Shown: positions 17,509 to 25,436 of the stretch, piece by piece
Layout: every line of letters starts with the position of its first letter
How positions within the stretch are numbered: position 1 is the first letter of the stretch
Source of the DNA: Roseateles chitinivorans
GTDB taxonomy: Bacteria; Pseudomonadota; Gammaproteobacteria; Burkholderiales; Burkholderiaceae_C
Direction: 5' to 3'
Assembly: GCF_002761755.1 (NCBI RefSeq)
Contig: NZ_PEOG01000039.1
Coordinates: 1-52,241 of the forward strand
DNA length: 52,241 nucleotides
Program-made: the position numbers and the translations under genes
The notes under the pieces: model-generated
The model's database searches: none
The model's input: the letters and a program-made list of their open reading frames with translations, nothing else
What the model was told of the DNA's origin: nothing

Positions 17509-18609
17509 TCAGAAGCTGTGGCGGACGCCGGCCTCGAAGCCGCCGCTGTCGCCGCCGGGCTGGGTCGTCGCCAGGCCGACGTTGAAGCGGGTGCCGCGGC
17601 CCTTGTTGTCGACCTTCGCCAGGTTGGTGTAGAGCGCGGTGCGCTTGGACAAGTCGTGCACATAGCCGATCGCGATGTGGGTGGCGTCGCTGGCGACGTT
17701 CCTCGCTTTCAGCCAGGTGTAGGCGAAGCGCAGCTCGCCCTGCGGCCAGACCTCCCACTGCGTGCCCAGCATCGTCGCGGTGGTCCGGGTGATGCCGACC
17801 TCGTTGCGGCCCCACAGCGCCATCAACCGGGCCGGGCCCCACTTGTAGGACATGCCGACATTGCTCTGCGTGTAGTCGCCGGTCGCATAGCGGGTCTTGG
17901 AGATCGCCGCCGAGGTGTTCAAGGCCTCGTTGCGCCAGCCGATGCGCACGCCGGTGAGCTGGCCGTCCTTGCGCGTCGGGCCGGCGCCCTGCTCGCCCAG
18001 CGCCAGCATCGCGTGGCCGTAGAAGCCGTTGACGCCCGACGGCGTGAAGTAGCCGATCGAGTTGGAGGCCCGGACATTGGTCCGCGCCGTCGTCCCGTTG
18101 GCGGGCACCGGGTAGAACATGATCCCGGAGCTGCCCACGCCGTTGGTGCCGAACGGATGCATCGACGTGGTCAGGTTGCCGAACGACGGCACATAGTCGC
18201 GGCCCAGCCGCAGCTCGCCCCACGGGCCCGAGACCTGCACGGTGGCGCGTCGGCCCCAGGTCAGGCCGCCGCTGACCGAGTCCTTGTTGTTGGTGCTGGT
18301 GGCGCCGCTGGTGCCGTCGTCGACGGAGACCGCCGACTCCAGCCAGAAGCCCACCTTGAGCCCGCCGCCCAGGTCCTCGGTGCCGCGCACGCCGAAGCGG
18401 CTGGAGGTGTTGCCGTCGCTGTTGACCAGGTAGCGCGTGTCGGTCCCGCTGGCCTTCAGCGCCTGCACGCCGATGTCCATGAGGCCGAACAGCTGCACGC
18501 TGGAACCGGCCTGCGCCTGCGCGCCGGCGGCGCCCAGCAGGCCCAGGGTGATCGCGGTGGCGATGAGGACCGGCGCGCGCGCGCCGCTCGAATGCGTGGT
18601 CGTTGCCAT
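17509..18609 (-). CDS. Gram-negative trimeric porin (Burkholderia type)
   Basis: A 366-residue outer-membrane beta-barrel channel. It has a signal peptide (…LGLLGAAGAQAQ), the family opening SSVQLFGLMDIGVQ, then SRFGVRGTEDLGGGLKVGFW and LRLGRDYVPSF, and ends in the aromatic residue F needed for barrel insertion. It is the first gene of the minus-strand group that continues into the SGNH hydrolase and alpha/beta hydrolase. ATG at 18609 is used; the codon before it is a TTG. GGAGA lies about nine bases upstream. The gene faces a LysR-type regulator, the usual control arrangement for such porins. Confidence 0.93.
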   Translation of the reverse strand: MATTTHSSGARAPVLIATAITLGLLGAAGAQAQAGSSVQLFGLMDIGVQALKASGTDTRYLVNSDGNTSSRFGVRGTEDLGGGLKVGFWLESAVSVDDGTSGATSTNNKDSVSGGLTWGRRATVQVSGPWGELRLGRDYVPSFGNLTTSMHPFGTNGVGSSGIMFYPVPANGTTARTNVRASNSIGYFTPSGVNGFYGHAMLALGEQGAGPTRKDGQLTGVRIGWRNEALNTSAAISKTRYATGDYTQSNVGMSYKWGPARLMALWGRNEVGITRTTATMLGTQWEVWPQGELRFAYTWLKARNVASDATHIAIGYVHDLSKRTALYTNLAKVDNKGRGTRFNVGLATTQPGGDSGGFEAGVRHSF

Positions 18610-18740
18610 CAACGTTGTCTCCGTCTCGTGTCGTTGTTGTCGTGTCCTCGTCGGGACCGTTCGTCGTACTGACCGCCGGACCGTCCTGGGACGGTGCTTG
18701 GATCGCTGTCTCGCTGTCGCTGCGTCGGTATCCGGGGCGG

Positions 18741-18769
18741 ACCTTAGTGACCCCGCTCCATAGCGTCAA
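18741..18769 (-). promoter_or_regulatory. Predicted sigma-70 promoter for the porin operon
   Basis: On the minus strand TTGACG (18769-18764) is followed by a 17-base spacer and TAAGGT (18746-18741). The -35 element matches the consensus at five of six positions, the -10 at three of six, so activation by the divergent LysR protein is plausible. The distance to the porin ATG is 131 bp. Confidence 0.45.
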
Positions 18770-18866
18770 ATACACTGATTCACAGAGTCCGAGACGTTTT
18801 GAATATGGGCCCTACGTAGCTCCCGCAGCGGAGCAGCAACACCCCAGGCCCCGGAGACAGGCAGCC

Positions 18867-19787
18867 ATGGACCTCCGACACCTGCGCTATTTCGTGACGG
18901 TCGCCGAGACCGGCCACATGACACGCGCCGCGGCGCTGCTCGGCATGCAGCAGCCGCCGCTGAGCCAGCAGATCAAGACCCTGGAGCAGGAGCTGGGCAT
19001 CGCCCTGCTTCACCGCCACCCGAAAGGCGTGAGCCTGACCGACGGCGGCCGGCAGTTCCTCGACGAGGCCCGGCGCCTGCTGCGCGATTACCACGACATG
19101 CGCGACCGCATGGAGCGCCTGGCCAGCGGCCAGCACGGGCTGCTGTCGATCGGCTTCACCAGCTCGGCGGCGGCGCATGCCTACACGCCGGCGGTGCTGC
19201 GCGCCTGCCGGGGCGAGCATCCCGGCATCGCGCTGTCGATGACCGAGAACAATGCCGCCGGCTTGATCGACGCGATCGTGAAGACCCGGCTGCATGGCGG
19301 CTTCCTGCGCGTGCCGGTGGCGCGGCCCGAGGGGATCAGCTTCGAGACGCTGCTGAGCGAGCCCGCGTTGCTCGCCGTGCCGCTGGACCACCGGCTCGCC
19401 TCGGTGCCGCGCGCGGCCACCACGCCGGTCCCGCTGGCCGAGCTCGAGGACGAGGACCTGATCCTGGTGCGCCGCCCCGGTGCGCCCGGCCTGTACGCCA
19501 ACCTGCTGGCGCTGTGCGAGCGCGACGGCGTGCGGCCGCGCAGCTTCGTCGAGGTCGACCGGATGATGATGAACCTCAACCTGGTCGCCGCCGGCGCCGG
19601 GATCACGGTGGTGCCGGCATCGATGCGGGGCGTGCATGCGCACTCGATCGTGTTCAGGCCGATGGAGAAGCAGGCCCGGCTCGAGGCGCCGCTGACGCTG
19701 GCCTATCGGACCCACGACCAGGACGGTCCGATGGCGACCTTCCTCGCACTGGCCCGCCGCATCGCGCTGGAGCATCGCGATGCATAG
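18867..19787 (+). CDS. LysR-family transcriptional regulator of the porin/hydrolase locus
   Basis: A 306-residue regulator. MDLRHLRYFVTVAETGHMTRAAALLGMQQPPLSQQIKTLEQ is the LysR winged-helix domain, followed by a linker helix and a periplasmic-binding-protein-like effector domain (LLSIGFTSSAAAHAYTP). The start at 18867 is the canonical MDLR position with GGAG upstream. It is divergent from the porin with a 257-bp shared region, and it overlaps the following Bug gene by 8 bp, so the two are probably translationally coupled. LysR proteins of this kind usually repress themselves and activate the divergent operon when bound to a small aromatic or organic acid; the ligand here is unknown. Confidence 0.92.
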   Translation: MDLRHLRYFVTVAETGHMTRAAALLGMQQPPLSQQIKTLEQELGIALLHRHPKGVSLTDGGRQFLDEARRLLRDYHDMRDRMERLASGQHGLLSIGFTSSAAAHAYTPAVLRACRGEHPGIALSMTENNAAGLIDAIVKTRLHGGFLRVPVARPEGISFETLLSEPALLAVPLDHRLASVPRAATTPVPLAELEDEDLILVRRPGAPGLYANLLALCERDGVRPRSFVEVDRMMMNLNLVAAGAGITVVPASMRGVHAHSIVFRPMEKQARLEAPLTLAYRTHDQDGPMATFLALARRIALEHRDA

Positions 19788-20790
19788 GCGCGCATGGCTG
19801 ATGGGGCACGGCATGGCGCTCGCGCGCCTGGCCGGCCTCGCCGCGATCACCGAGGGCGTGCGCGCCCAGCCCGCGACCGCCGCCGAGCCGTGGCCGTCGC
19901 GCGCCCTGCACCTGATCGTGGCCTACCCGCCCGGCGGCGTCAGCGACGAGACCGCGCGGGCGCTCGCCCAGTTCATGGGCGCGCGGCTGAAGGTGCCGGT
20001 GATCGTCGAGAACCGCGCCGGCGCCGGCGGCCTCACCGCGCTGGAGTCGCTGGCGCGTGCAGCGCCCGATGGGCACACGCTGGCTTACTGCGCGATCTCG
20101 CCGCTGGTCTTCGGACCGCCGGCGCCATCCCCCGGATCCGCCCCGGCCGGGCGCACCGACTTCCCGCTGCGCGACGTCGTGCCGGTCGTCAGCCTCATGG
20201 ACACGCCGGTGCTGGTGCTCGCCCATCCGTCGTTCAAGCCCCGGGATTTCCGCGCCATGCTGGCCGCCGCGCGGGCTGCCCCGGGGCGGCTGCGCTGGGC
20301 CACCTCCGGACATGCGACGGTGGGGCACATGGTGCTCGCGCAGGTCCGCGCCGCGGCTGGCGTCGACATCATCCACGTGCCCTACAAGGGCGGCGGCCAG
20401 CAACTGACCGATGCGATCGGCGGCCAGTTCGAACTGCTGTCGTCCAACGTCGCCTCGCAGCAGTTGCAGCTGGTGCGCCAGGGCCGGCTGAAGGCGCTCG
20501 CCATCGGCTCGCCGGTGCGACTGCCGGTGCTGCCCGAGGTGCCGACGCTGGCGGAACTCGGCTTCCCGGAAGCCAACCTGGTCTCGACCTTCGGCCTGTT
20601 CGCGCCGCGCGGCGTGCCCGAGGAACGGCTGCGTCTCCTCAATGCGGTGGTCAACGAGGCGCTGCGCCAGCCCGAGTTGCGCGCCAGGATGCTGGAGGTC
20701 AGCAACCTGCCCACCGGCGGCAGCGCCGCGGACTTCGCCGCACGCATCGCGAAGGAACGCGAACGCGCGCTGCGGGTGCCGCCCGATTGA
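19780..20790 (+). CDS. Bug-type (tripartite tricarboxylate) solute-binding protein
   Basis: A 336-residue periplasmic binding protein. The family signature is clear: WPSRALHLIVAYPPGGVSDETAR, VPVIVENRAGAGG, APDGHTLAY, and HVPYKGGG. Bug proteins bind carboxylates or other small organics through main-chain contacts in these loops. The signal region (MHRRAWLMGHGMALARLAG…) is short and only moderately hydrophobic. No TctA or TctB membrane subunit is encoded beside it, so it must use subunits from elsewhere or work as a sensor. Its start lies inside the last codons of the LysR gene (8-bp overlap). Confidence 0.9.
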   Translation: MHRRAWLMGHGMALARLAGLAAITEGVRAQPATAAEPWPSRALHLIVAYPPGGVSDETARALAQFMGARLKVPVIVENRAGAGGLTALESLARAAPDGHTLAYCAISPLVFGPPAPSPGSAPAGRTDFPLRDVVPVVSLMDTPVLVLAHPSFKPRDFRAMLAAARAAPGRLRWATSGHATVGHMVLAQVRAAAGVDIIHVPYKGGGQQLTDAIGGQFELLSSNVASQQLQLVRQGRLKALAIGSPVRLPVLPEVPTLAELGFPEANLVSTFGLFAPRGVPEERLRLLNAVVNEALRQPELRARMLEVSNLPTGGSAADFAARIAKERERALRVPPD

Positions 20791-20809
20791 GGGCGGAACG
20801 CCGCGGCGC

Positions 20810-21910
20810 TCAGCCCAGCCGCGCGACGACTTCCTCGGCGATCGCGAGCGCGCTGGTGAGGCCGGGCGACTCGATGCCCATCAGGTTCACCAGGCCCGGC
20901 ACGCCGTGCTGCGCGGGGCCGTCGATGCGGAAGTCCGGCGCGGGCTCGTGCGGCGCGTGGATCTTGGGCCGGACGCCGCTGTAGGCCGGCTGGAGCGCCC
21001 CATCGGGCAGCGCGGGCCAGTAGCGCCGCACGTCGTCGTAGAAAGCCTCGGCGCGGGCCGGATCGACGGCGTAGTCGATGTCCTCGGGGCGATCGACATC
21101 GAGCCATTGCGCATCCGGTCCGAAGCGCGCCTGGCCGCCGAGGTCCAGCGTCAGGTGCACGCCGAGCCAGGCATCCTGCGGCAGCGGATAGACCAGACGC
21201 GAGAACGGCGCGCGGCCCTGCAGCGCGAAGTAGCAGCCCTTGCTGAAGCGGGCGACGGGGGGTGGCGGCAGCCCTTCGATGGCCCCCGCGAGCAGCGGCG
21301 CGTGCAGGCCGGCGGCGTTGACGACCAGGCGCGCGCCCAGCGACAGGTCGCTCGCATGCACGATGTGTCCCGGCCCGCCGCGGTCCACCGCGGTCACCGC
21401 GGCGCCGAATGCGACGGCGCCGCCATGCCGTTCCAGATCGCCCTGCAGCGACAGCATCAGCCCGTGGCTGTCGACGATGCCGGTCGAGGGCGACAGCAAC
21501 GCAGCCTCGCAGCGCAGCTGCGGCTCGATCGCGAGCGCCTCCTCGCGCGTCAGCCACCGCAGGTCGTCGACGCCGTTGAGCGCGGCCTTGGCCTGCAGTG
21601 CGCGCAGGCCGGGCAACTGTGCCGGCGCCGTCGCGACCACCAGCTTGCCGCAGCGCCGATGCGCGACGCCGTGCGAGGCGCAGTGCACATAGAGCAGCTG
21701 CTTGCCGCGCACGCACAGCCTCGCCTTCAACGAGCCGGCGGGATAGTAGAGGCCCGCATGGATGACCTCGCTGTTGCGCGAGCTGACGCCGGTGCCGATG
21801 GCGAGTTCGCGCTCGAGCACCAGCGTCTCCAGGCCCTGCATCGCCAGCGCCCGTCCCACGGCGAGGCCGACCACGCCGGCCCCGATCACCACTGCATCGA
21901 CTTGATCCAT
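20810..21910 (-). CDS. FAD-dependent oxidoreductase, LhgO-like
   Basis: A 366-residue flavoprotein of the DAO family. The Rossmann motif is GAGVVG at residues 10-15, followed by an acidic residue at the end of beta-2 (VLERE). The segment [21 protein letters not shown] is the hallmark of L-2-hydroxyglutarate oxidases/dehydrogenases, and the C-terminal FAD contact is [18 protein letters not shown]. It likely oxidises L-2-hydroxyglutarate or a similar 2-hydroxyacid to the 2-keto acid. It is convergent with the Bug gene, only 19 bp apart, and not part of its operon. Confidence 0.87.
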   Translation of the reverse strand: MDQVDAVVIGAGVVGLAVGRALAMQGLETLVLERELAIGTGVSSRNSEVIHAGLYYPAGSLKARLCVRGKQLLYVHCASHGVAHRRCGKLVVATAPAQLPGLRALQAKAALNGVDDLRWLTREEALAIEPQLRCEAALLSPSTGIVDSHGLMLSLQGDLERHGGAVAFGAAVTAVDRGGPGHIVHASDLSLGARLVVNAAGLHAPLLAGAIEGLPPPPVARFSKGCYFALQGRAPFSRLVYPLPQDAWLGVHLTLDLGGQARFGPDAQWLDVDRPEDIDYAVDPARAEAFYDDVRRYWPALPDGALQPAYSGVRPKIHAPHEPAPDFRIDGPAQHGVPGLVNLMGIESPGLTSALAIAEEVVARLG

Positions 21911-21980
21911 GGCGGCGATTGTGCCGAGCGGACCTCGCGGGCCGGTACGCGGAACCCGCAGCGGCGCGGCCGGTGTGCGA

Positions 21981-22826
21981 TCAGGCGCGCAGGTCCGTCA
22001 GCGCCTGGGCGTGTTGCAGGCCGAAGGCGCACACGGCGGCAGCGTCATGGCTGAACTCGCCACCGGCCAGCCGCTGGGCGAGGGTCTCGAGGTCCAGCGT
22101 CAGGAACTCGCTGACTTCGCCATCGCGGTTGAGCGGCAGGAAGCCGGCCGGCAGCGCCAGGCTGAACACATGCAGCACCTCGTCATGCAGGCCCTCGGCT
22201 TCCATGCGCGTGCTGCGCAAGGCCCCGCGCGACTGCACCGCGGCGCTGAGGGCCATCGGCACGCCGGCCTCCTCCATCAGCTCGCGGCGGGCGCAGGCGA
22301 CCAGGTCCTCGTCGGCGGTCAAGCCACCGGCGGCGAGGTTGTCGAGCCGGCCGGGGTCCGTGGCCTTCGACATCGCCCGGCGACCGCACACGAGGCGCGC
22401 ACCGGGCAGGAAGCCATTGACATGCACCGCGCGACTCATCAGGCCGAAGAAGCGGAAGGCGGCGCGCTCCAGGCGGAACAGCGGGTCGCCGCGCGCGGCG
22501 CAGGGATCGTCGACCGGCCGCTCGCAGACATAGCGCTCGCCGCGCCAGCCGGTGATCGCGCCGCGTGCCCGCAACGCGAGCGCGACCGCCTCGATGCGCG
22601 CGGAGCGGGCCTCGATGTCGAGCGCCCCGGCGTCCCAGTCGAGCCCGCCGTCGCCGGTCCGCAGTTCGGGCCAGACTTCGCTCAGCACCGCGCGCCGCAT
22701 CGGATGCAGATGGCCCAGGGTCAGGCCGTTCATCCTCAGCGGCAGCAAGCCGGCGGGCAGCGGCTGCTGCGCGAGTTGCAGGCAGCGTGGCAGGACGGCG
22801 ACGAGCGATCGGGGCAGCGCAGGCAT
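21981..22826 (-). CDS. NUDIX hydrolase with DUF4743-like N-terminal domain
   Basis: A 281-residue cytosolic enzyme. The first 110 residues resemble the DUF4743 domain found with NUDIX enzymes related to the N-terminal half of yeast thiamine pyrophosphokinase (Tnr3-type), which act on damaged or oxidised thiamine diphosphate. The NUDIX box is [20 protein letters not shown] followed by AGVP, with all catalytic glutamates present. I set the start at 22826 (MPALPRSL); a GTG at 22892 would add 22 residues, but neither has a good ribosome site. It lies 70 bp downstream of a divergent coiled-coil gene's promoter region. Confidence 0.83.
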   Translation of the reverse strand: MPALPRSLVAVLPRCLQLAQQPLPAGLLPLRMNGLTLGHLHPMRRAVLSEVWPELRTGDGGLDWDAGALDIEARSARIEAVALALRARGAITGWRGERYVCERPVDDPCAARGDPLFRLERAAFRFFGLMSRAVHVNGFLPGARLVCGRRAMSKATDPGRLDNLAAGGLTADEDLVACARRELMEEAGVPMALSAAVQSRGALRSTRMEAEGLHDEVLHVFSLALPAGFLPLNRDGEVSEFLTLDLETLAQRLAGGEFSHDAAAVCAFGLQHAQALTDLRA

Positions 22827-22919
22827 CCGGCGATTGTCCGGGCTCTCCCCCCAAGAATCACTGGAATGTGCAAGAGACGTGACCCCGCGCACGCGGGATC
22901 ATCGCGGCCTTGTTCAGCG

Positions 22920-23420
22920 ATGAACCCGCAGTCCACAACGCCAAGGAGCCGCTCGACGAAGCTCGCCTTGCACCAGGCCTTCCGCCAGGTTGGCGCGACC
23001 GACCACGAAGCCACCACCGCTGCCGAAGCGATCGCCGGCGCCCTGGAGAAACGCATGACCGACCAGCACATCCCCTATGCCAAGCTCACCGATCTGCAGG
23101 CCGTGAAGGTCGACATGGCCGACCTGAAATCGCAGTTCTCCGTCTGGCGCGGGGAGATGAAGCAGGAGATCGCTGCGGTCCGCGGTGAAGTCGCCGTCCT
23201 TCGGGCCGAAATGAAACAGGAGATCACCGCGGTACGGGCGGAGATGCGGCAGGAGATCGCCGCGGTACGCGGCGACATGTCGCTGCTGCGGGGCGAGGTC
23301 AAGCACGAACTCGCCAGTACCAAGACCGAGTTGATCCGGTGGATGGTGGCCGGCCAGCTGACCACGGTGACGGTGCTGGGCTCGCTGATATTCGGCGTGC
23401 TGCGCGACGTGACCCGATGA
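22920..23420 (+). CDS. Coiled-coil protein with C-terminal membrane anchor (DUF1640-like)
   Basis: A 166-residue protein. Residues about 50-140 are a long coiled coil built of repeating MKQEIAAVRGE-type units, and residues about 143-162 (VAGQLTTVTVLGSLIFGVL) form one C-terminal membrane helix. This layout matches DUF1640-like bacterial proteins, some related to mitochondrial MCU-regulator coiled coils; function in bacteria is unknown. The first part (LALHQAFRQVGATDHEATTAAEAIAGAL) is helical. It stands alone, downstream of the divergent NUDIX gene and just before the tRNA-Val terminator. Confidence 0.75.
   Translation: MNPQSTTPRSRSTKLALHQAFRQVGATDHEATTAAEAIAGALEKRMTDQHIPYAKLTDLQAVKVDMADLKSQFSVWRGEMKQEIAAVRGEVAVLRAEMKQEITAVRAEMRQEIAAVRGDMSLLRGEVKHELASTKTELIRWMVAGQLTTVTVLGSLIFGVLRDVTR
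23154..23270 (+). repeat. Imperfect 30-bp repeats encoding the coiled coil
   Basis: Three units begin at 23154, 23208 and 23241, each encoding a version of EMKQEIAAVR. Bases are conserved mostly at first and second codon positions. Unequal spacing (54 then 33 bp) shows past gain or loss of whole units in frame, expected for a growing or shrinking coiled coil. Confidence 0.8.
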
Positions 23421-23434
23421 GGCCGACGGCCAAG

Positions 23435-23464
23435 AAAAAACCCCGCCAGCTGACGCTGACGGGG
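23435..23464 (-). terminator. Rho-independent terminator of the tRNA-Val pair
   Basis: On the minus strand CCCCGTCAGC, loop GTCA, GCTGGCGGGG, then six T (23440-23435). The stem has ten pairs with one mismatch. It lies 7 bp after the 3' CCA of the downstream tRNA. Confidence 0.88.
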
Positions 23465-23470
23465 TTGTTC

Positions 23471-23545
23471 TGGTGGGCGGTGCAGGGTTCGAACCTGCGA
23501 CCCCTGCCGTGTGAAGGCAGTGCTCTACCGCTGAGCTAACCGCCC
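23471..23545 (-). tRNA. tRNA-Val (anticodon CAC), copy 2 in transcript order
   Basis: On the minus strand the gene begins GGGCGGTTAGCTCAGCGGTA and ends with an encoded CCA. The acceptor stem GGGCGGT/ACCGCCC is perfect, the anticodon stem CTGCC/GGCAG frames the loop TTCACAC with anticodon CAC, and the T arm has GGTTCGAACCC. It decodes GTG. Total 75 nt including CCA. Confidence 0.96.
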
Positions 23546-23588
23546 GGTATTCGGACCGGGTTGCCGGGTTTCACGAGACATCAAGACG

Positions 23589-23663
23589 TGGTGGGCGGTG
23601 CAGGGTTCGAACCTGCGACCCCTGCCGTGTGAAGGCAGTGCTCTACCGCTGAGCTAACCGCCC
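23589..23663 (-). tRNA. tRNA-Val (anticodon CAC), copy 1 in transcript order
   Basis: Identical over all 75 nt to the copy at 23471-23545, including encoded CCA, and separated from it by 43 bp of unrelated spacer. Both are transcribed leftward, probably as one precursor from the promoter at 23724-23753 to the terminator at 23435-23464. Confidence 0.96.
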
Positions 23664-23723
23664 GGTCTTGTCGTCCTCGACCGCTGCTTGCGCCGCTGCC
23701 GGGGATGTCCGGGAAAGTCGAAG

Positions 23724-23753
23724 ATTATGCCATGAGTTTTTGACTCGATTCAA
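23724..23753 (-). promoter_or_regulatory. Predicted promoter of the tRNA-Val operon
   Basis: Minus strand TTGAAT (23753-23748), 18-base spacer, CATAAT (23729-23724). The -10 matches five of six consensus bases and this AT-rich patch stands out against the GC-rich surroundings. The first tRNA begins 60 bp downstream. Confidence 0.6.
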
Positions 23754-23801
23754 GAACTCTTCGGAAATTCTCCCGGGCCGTGCGCAGCGGCGGCGCCGCG
23801 G

Positions 23802-24521
23802 TCAAGCCGTGGCCGCCACCTGCCAGATGCGCTTGCCGCCGCTGGCCTTGTCCAGGTCGACCAGCACCTTGTCGTGCAGCGCCAGCTCTTCCGGCGTCGG
23901 CGTGATGACGGGCAGATCGAACGCGCTGAAGTCGATCGCCGCGACCACCATCTCGCCGCCCTGGCCTTGCGACGACGAGGCGCTGTCATCGATGACCAGC
24001 GAATCCTGACCGCGCGTCAGCCGGATGTAGACCTCCGCCAGCAGCTCCGCGTCCTTCACCGCGCCGTGCAGCCCCCGGTTGCTGTTGTCGACCTCCAGCC
24101 GCCGGCACAAGGCATCGAGCGAATTCGCCTTGCCGGGGAACATGTCCCGCGCCATCAGCAGCGTGTCCAGCACGTTGTCGACGCACTCGTGCAGCGGCGC
24201 CCGGCCGCAGCGCTTGAGCTCGGCGTTGATGAAGCCCACGTCGAATGCCGCGTTGTGGGCCACCAGCTCCGCGCCCTCGATGAACGCGAGGAACTCATCG
24301 ACGATCTGCGCGAACTTGGGCTTGTCGGCGAGGAACTCGCTGCTCAACCCGTGGACGCGGAACGCCTCCTCGGGCATGTCCCGTTCCGGGTTCAGGTAGA
24401 AGTGCAGATGACGTCCCGTCAGCTGACGGTTCACCATCTCCACCAGGCCGATGTCGACGACGCGATCGCCCGATTCAGGATTCAGGCCGGTGGTTTCGGT
24501 ATCGAAGAAGATCTGACGCAT
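23802..24521 (-). CDS. dnaQ: DNA polymerase III epsilon subunit
   Basis: A 239-residue 3'-5' proofreading exonuclease. Exo I is IFFDTETTGLNPESGDR (D7 and E9 bind metal), Exo II is AHNAAFDVGFIN, and Exo III is HGAVKDAELLAEVYIRL. The C-terminal tail is the flexible region that contacts the polymerase alpha subunit. The start at 24521 lies 27 bp after the lgt stop, so the two may share a transcript. Between its stop and the tRNA genes only the tRNA promoter is seen. Confidence 0.95.
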   Translation of the reverse strand: MRQIFFDTETTGLNPESGDRVVDIGLVEMVNRQLTGRHLHFYLNPERDMPEEAFRVHGLSSEFLADKPKFAQIVDEFLAFIEGAELVAHNAAFDVGFINAELKRCGRAPLHECVDNVLDTLLMARDMFPGKANSLDALCRRLEVDNSNRGLHGAVKDAELLAEVYIRLTRGQDSLVIDDSASSSQGQGGEMVVAAIDFSAFDLPVITPTPEELALHDKVLVDLDKASGGKRIWQVAATA

Positions 24522-24548
24522 GTCTGGTCTCGCAGGAACGGGCGCCGA

Positions 24549-25376
24549 TCAGCGCATCGCGGGCGCGGCCGGCAGGCGCGCCGCGCGGCGATAGGCCCAC
24601 AGCATCATCAGCGCGCCGCCGACGATCATCGGCACGCTCAGCCACTGGCCCTGGCTCCAGCCGAAGGCGCGCAGGCCGAGGAAGGAATCCGGTTCGCGGA
24701 AGTACTCGGCGGTGAAGCGCGCGACCCCATAACCGAGCAGGAACAAACCGGACACCGCGGCCATCGGTCGCGGCTTGCGCGCGAACAGCCACAGCACGAT
24801 GAACAGCAGCAGGCCTTCGCCAAGGAACTGGTAGATCTGCGACGGGTGGCGCGGGATGCCGCCGTCGTTGGCCTGGGGAAAAACCATGGCCCAGGGCAGG
24901 CCGGGATCGGCCGCGCGGCCCCACAGCTCGCCGTTGATGAAGTTGCCCAACCGCCCCGCGGCGAGTCCCGTCGGCACGCAGGGTGCGACGACATCCCCGA
25001 CCTCCAGGAAGTGGAACCCGCGTCGCCATGCGAAGAGCGCGAGCGCGACCAGCACGCCGAGCAGCCCGCCATGGAAGGACATGCCGCCCTGCCACACCGC
25101 CAGGATCTCGCCCGGATGGCTCAGGTAGTAGGCCGGCTTGTAGAAGAACACGTAGCCCAGCCGGCCGCCCAGCACCACGCCCAGCACGCCGTAGAACAGC
25201 AGGTCGTCGACGTCGCGGCGGGTCCAGCCGCGGGCCGCGTTCCAGGGGCGCGCAACCACGCGGTTGCCCAGCCATAGGAACAGGCCGAACGCGGCCAGGT
25301 ACATCAGGCCGTACCAGTGGATGGGCCACTTCCAGAGATGGAAGGCCACCGCGTCGAACTGGGGATGCACCAACAT
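24549..25376 (-). CDS. lgt: Prolipoprotein diacylglyceryl transferase
   Basis: A 275-residue inner-membrane enzyme that transfers diacylglycerol from phosphatidylglycerol to the lipobox cysteine of prolipoproteins, the first step of lipoprotein maturation. It has seven hydrophobic segments and the Lgt signature [14 protein letters not shown], together with [12 protein letters not shown] and [13 protein letters not shown] near the active site. It would act on the lipoproteins in this window (transglutaminase/TPR protein, MltD). It sits between a TPR protein gene and dnaQ on the same strand. Confidence 0.96.
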   Translation of the reverse strand: MLVHPQFDAVAFHLWKWPIHWYGLMYLAAFGLFLWLGNRVVARPWNAARGWTRRDVDDLLFYGVLGVVLGGRLGYVFFYKPAYYLSHPGEILAVWQGGMSFHGGLLGVLVALALFAWRRGFHFLEVGDVVAPCVPTGLAAGRLGNFINGELWGRAADPGLPWAMVFPQANDGGIPRHPSQIYQFLGEGLLLFIVLWLFARKPRPMAAVSGLFLLGYGVARFTAEYFREPDSFLGLRAFGWSQGQWLSVPMIVGGALMMLWAYRRAARLPAAPAMR

Positions 25377-25436
25377 GAGAGAGCTCTACTGCGCCGCAAA
25401 GGCGCGAATCATAAGGGCCGGGCGGCGCCCGACCGC

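Noticed and set aside
14665..18672. A 1335-codon open frame on the plus strand across four minus-strand genes
   Set aside because: It runs over porin, SGNH and alpha/beta hydrolase genes and the gaps between them, is composed of low-complexity Arg/Ala/Gly residues and has no start signal.
23339..23539. A short plus-strand frame ending in AVQGSNLRPLPCEGSALPLS
   Set aside because: This peptide is the translated antisense of the tRNA-Val gene, a frequent false protein in databases.
23471..23663. Repeated 75-bp units taken as a CRISPR array or as an attachment-site duplication
   Set aside because: The repeats are complete tRNA genes with cloverleaf pairing and encoded CCA. Only two copies, no cas genes, no integrase or island between them (spacer 43 bp).
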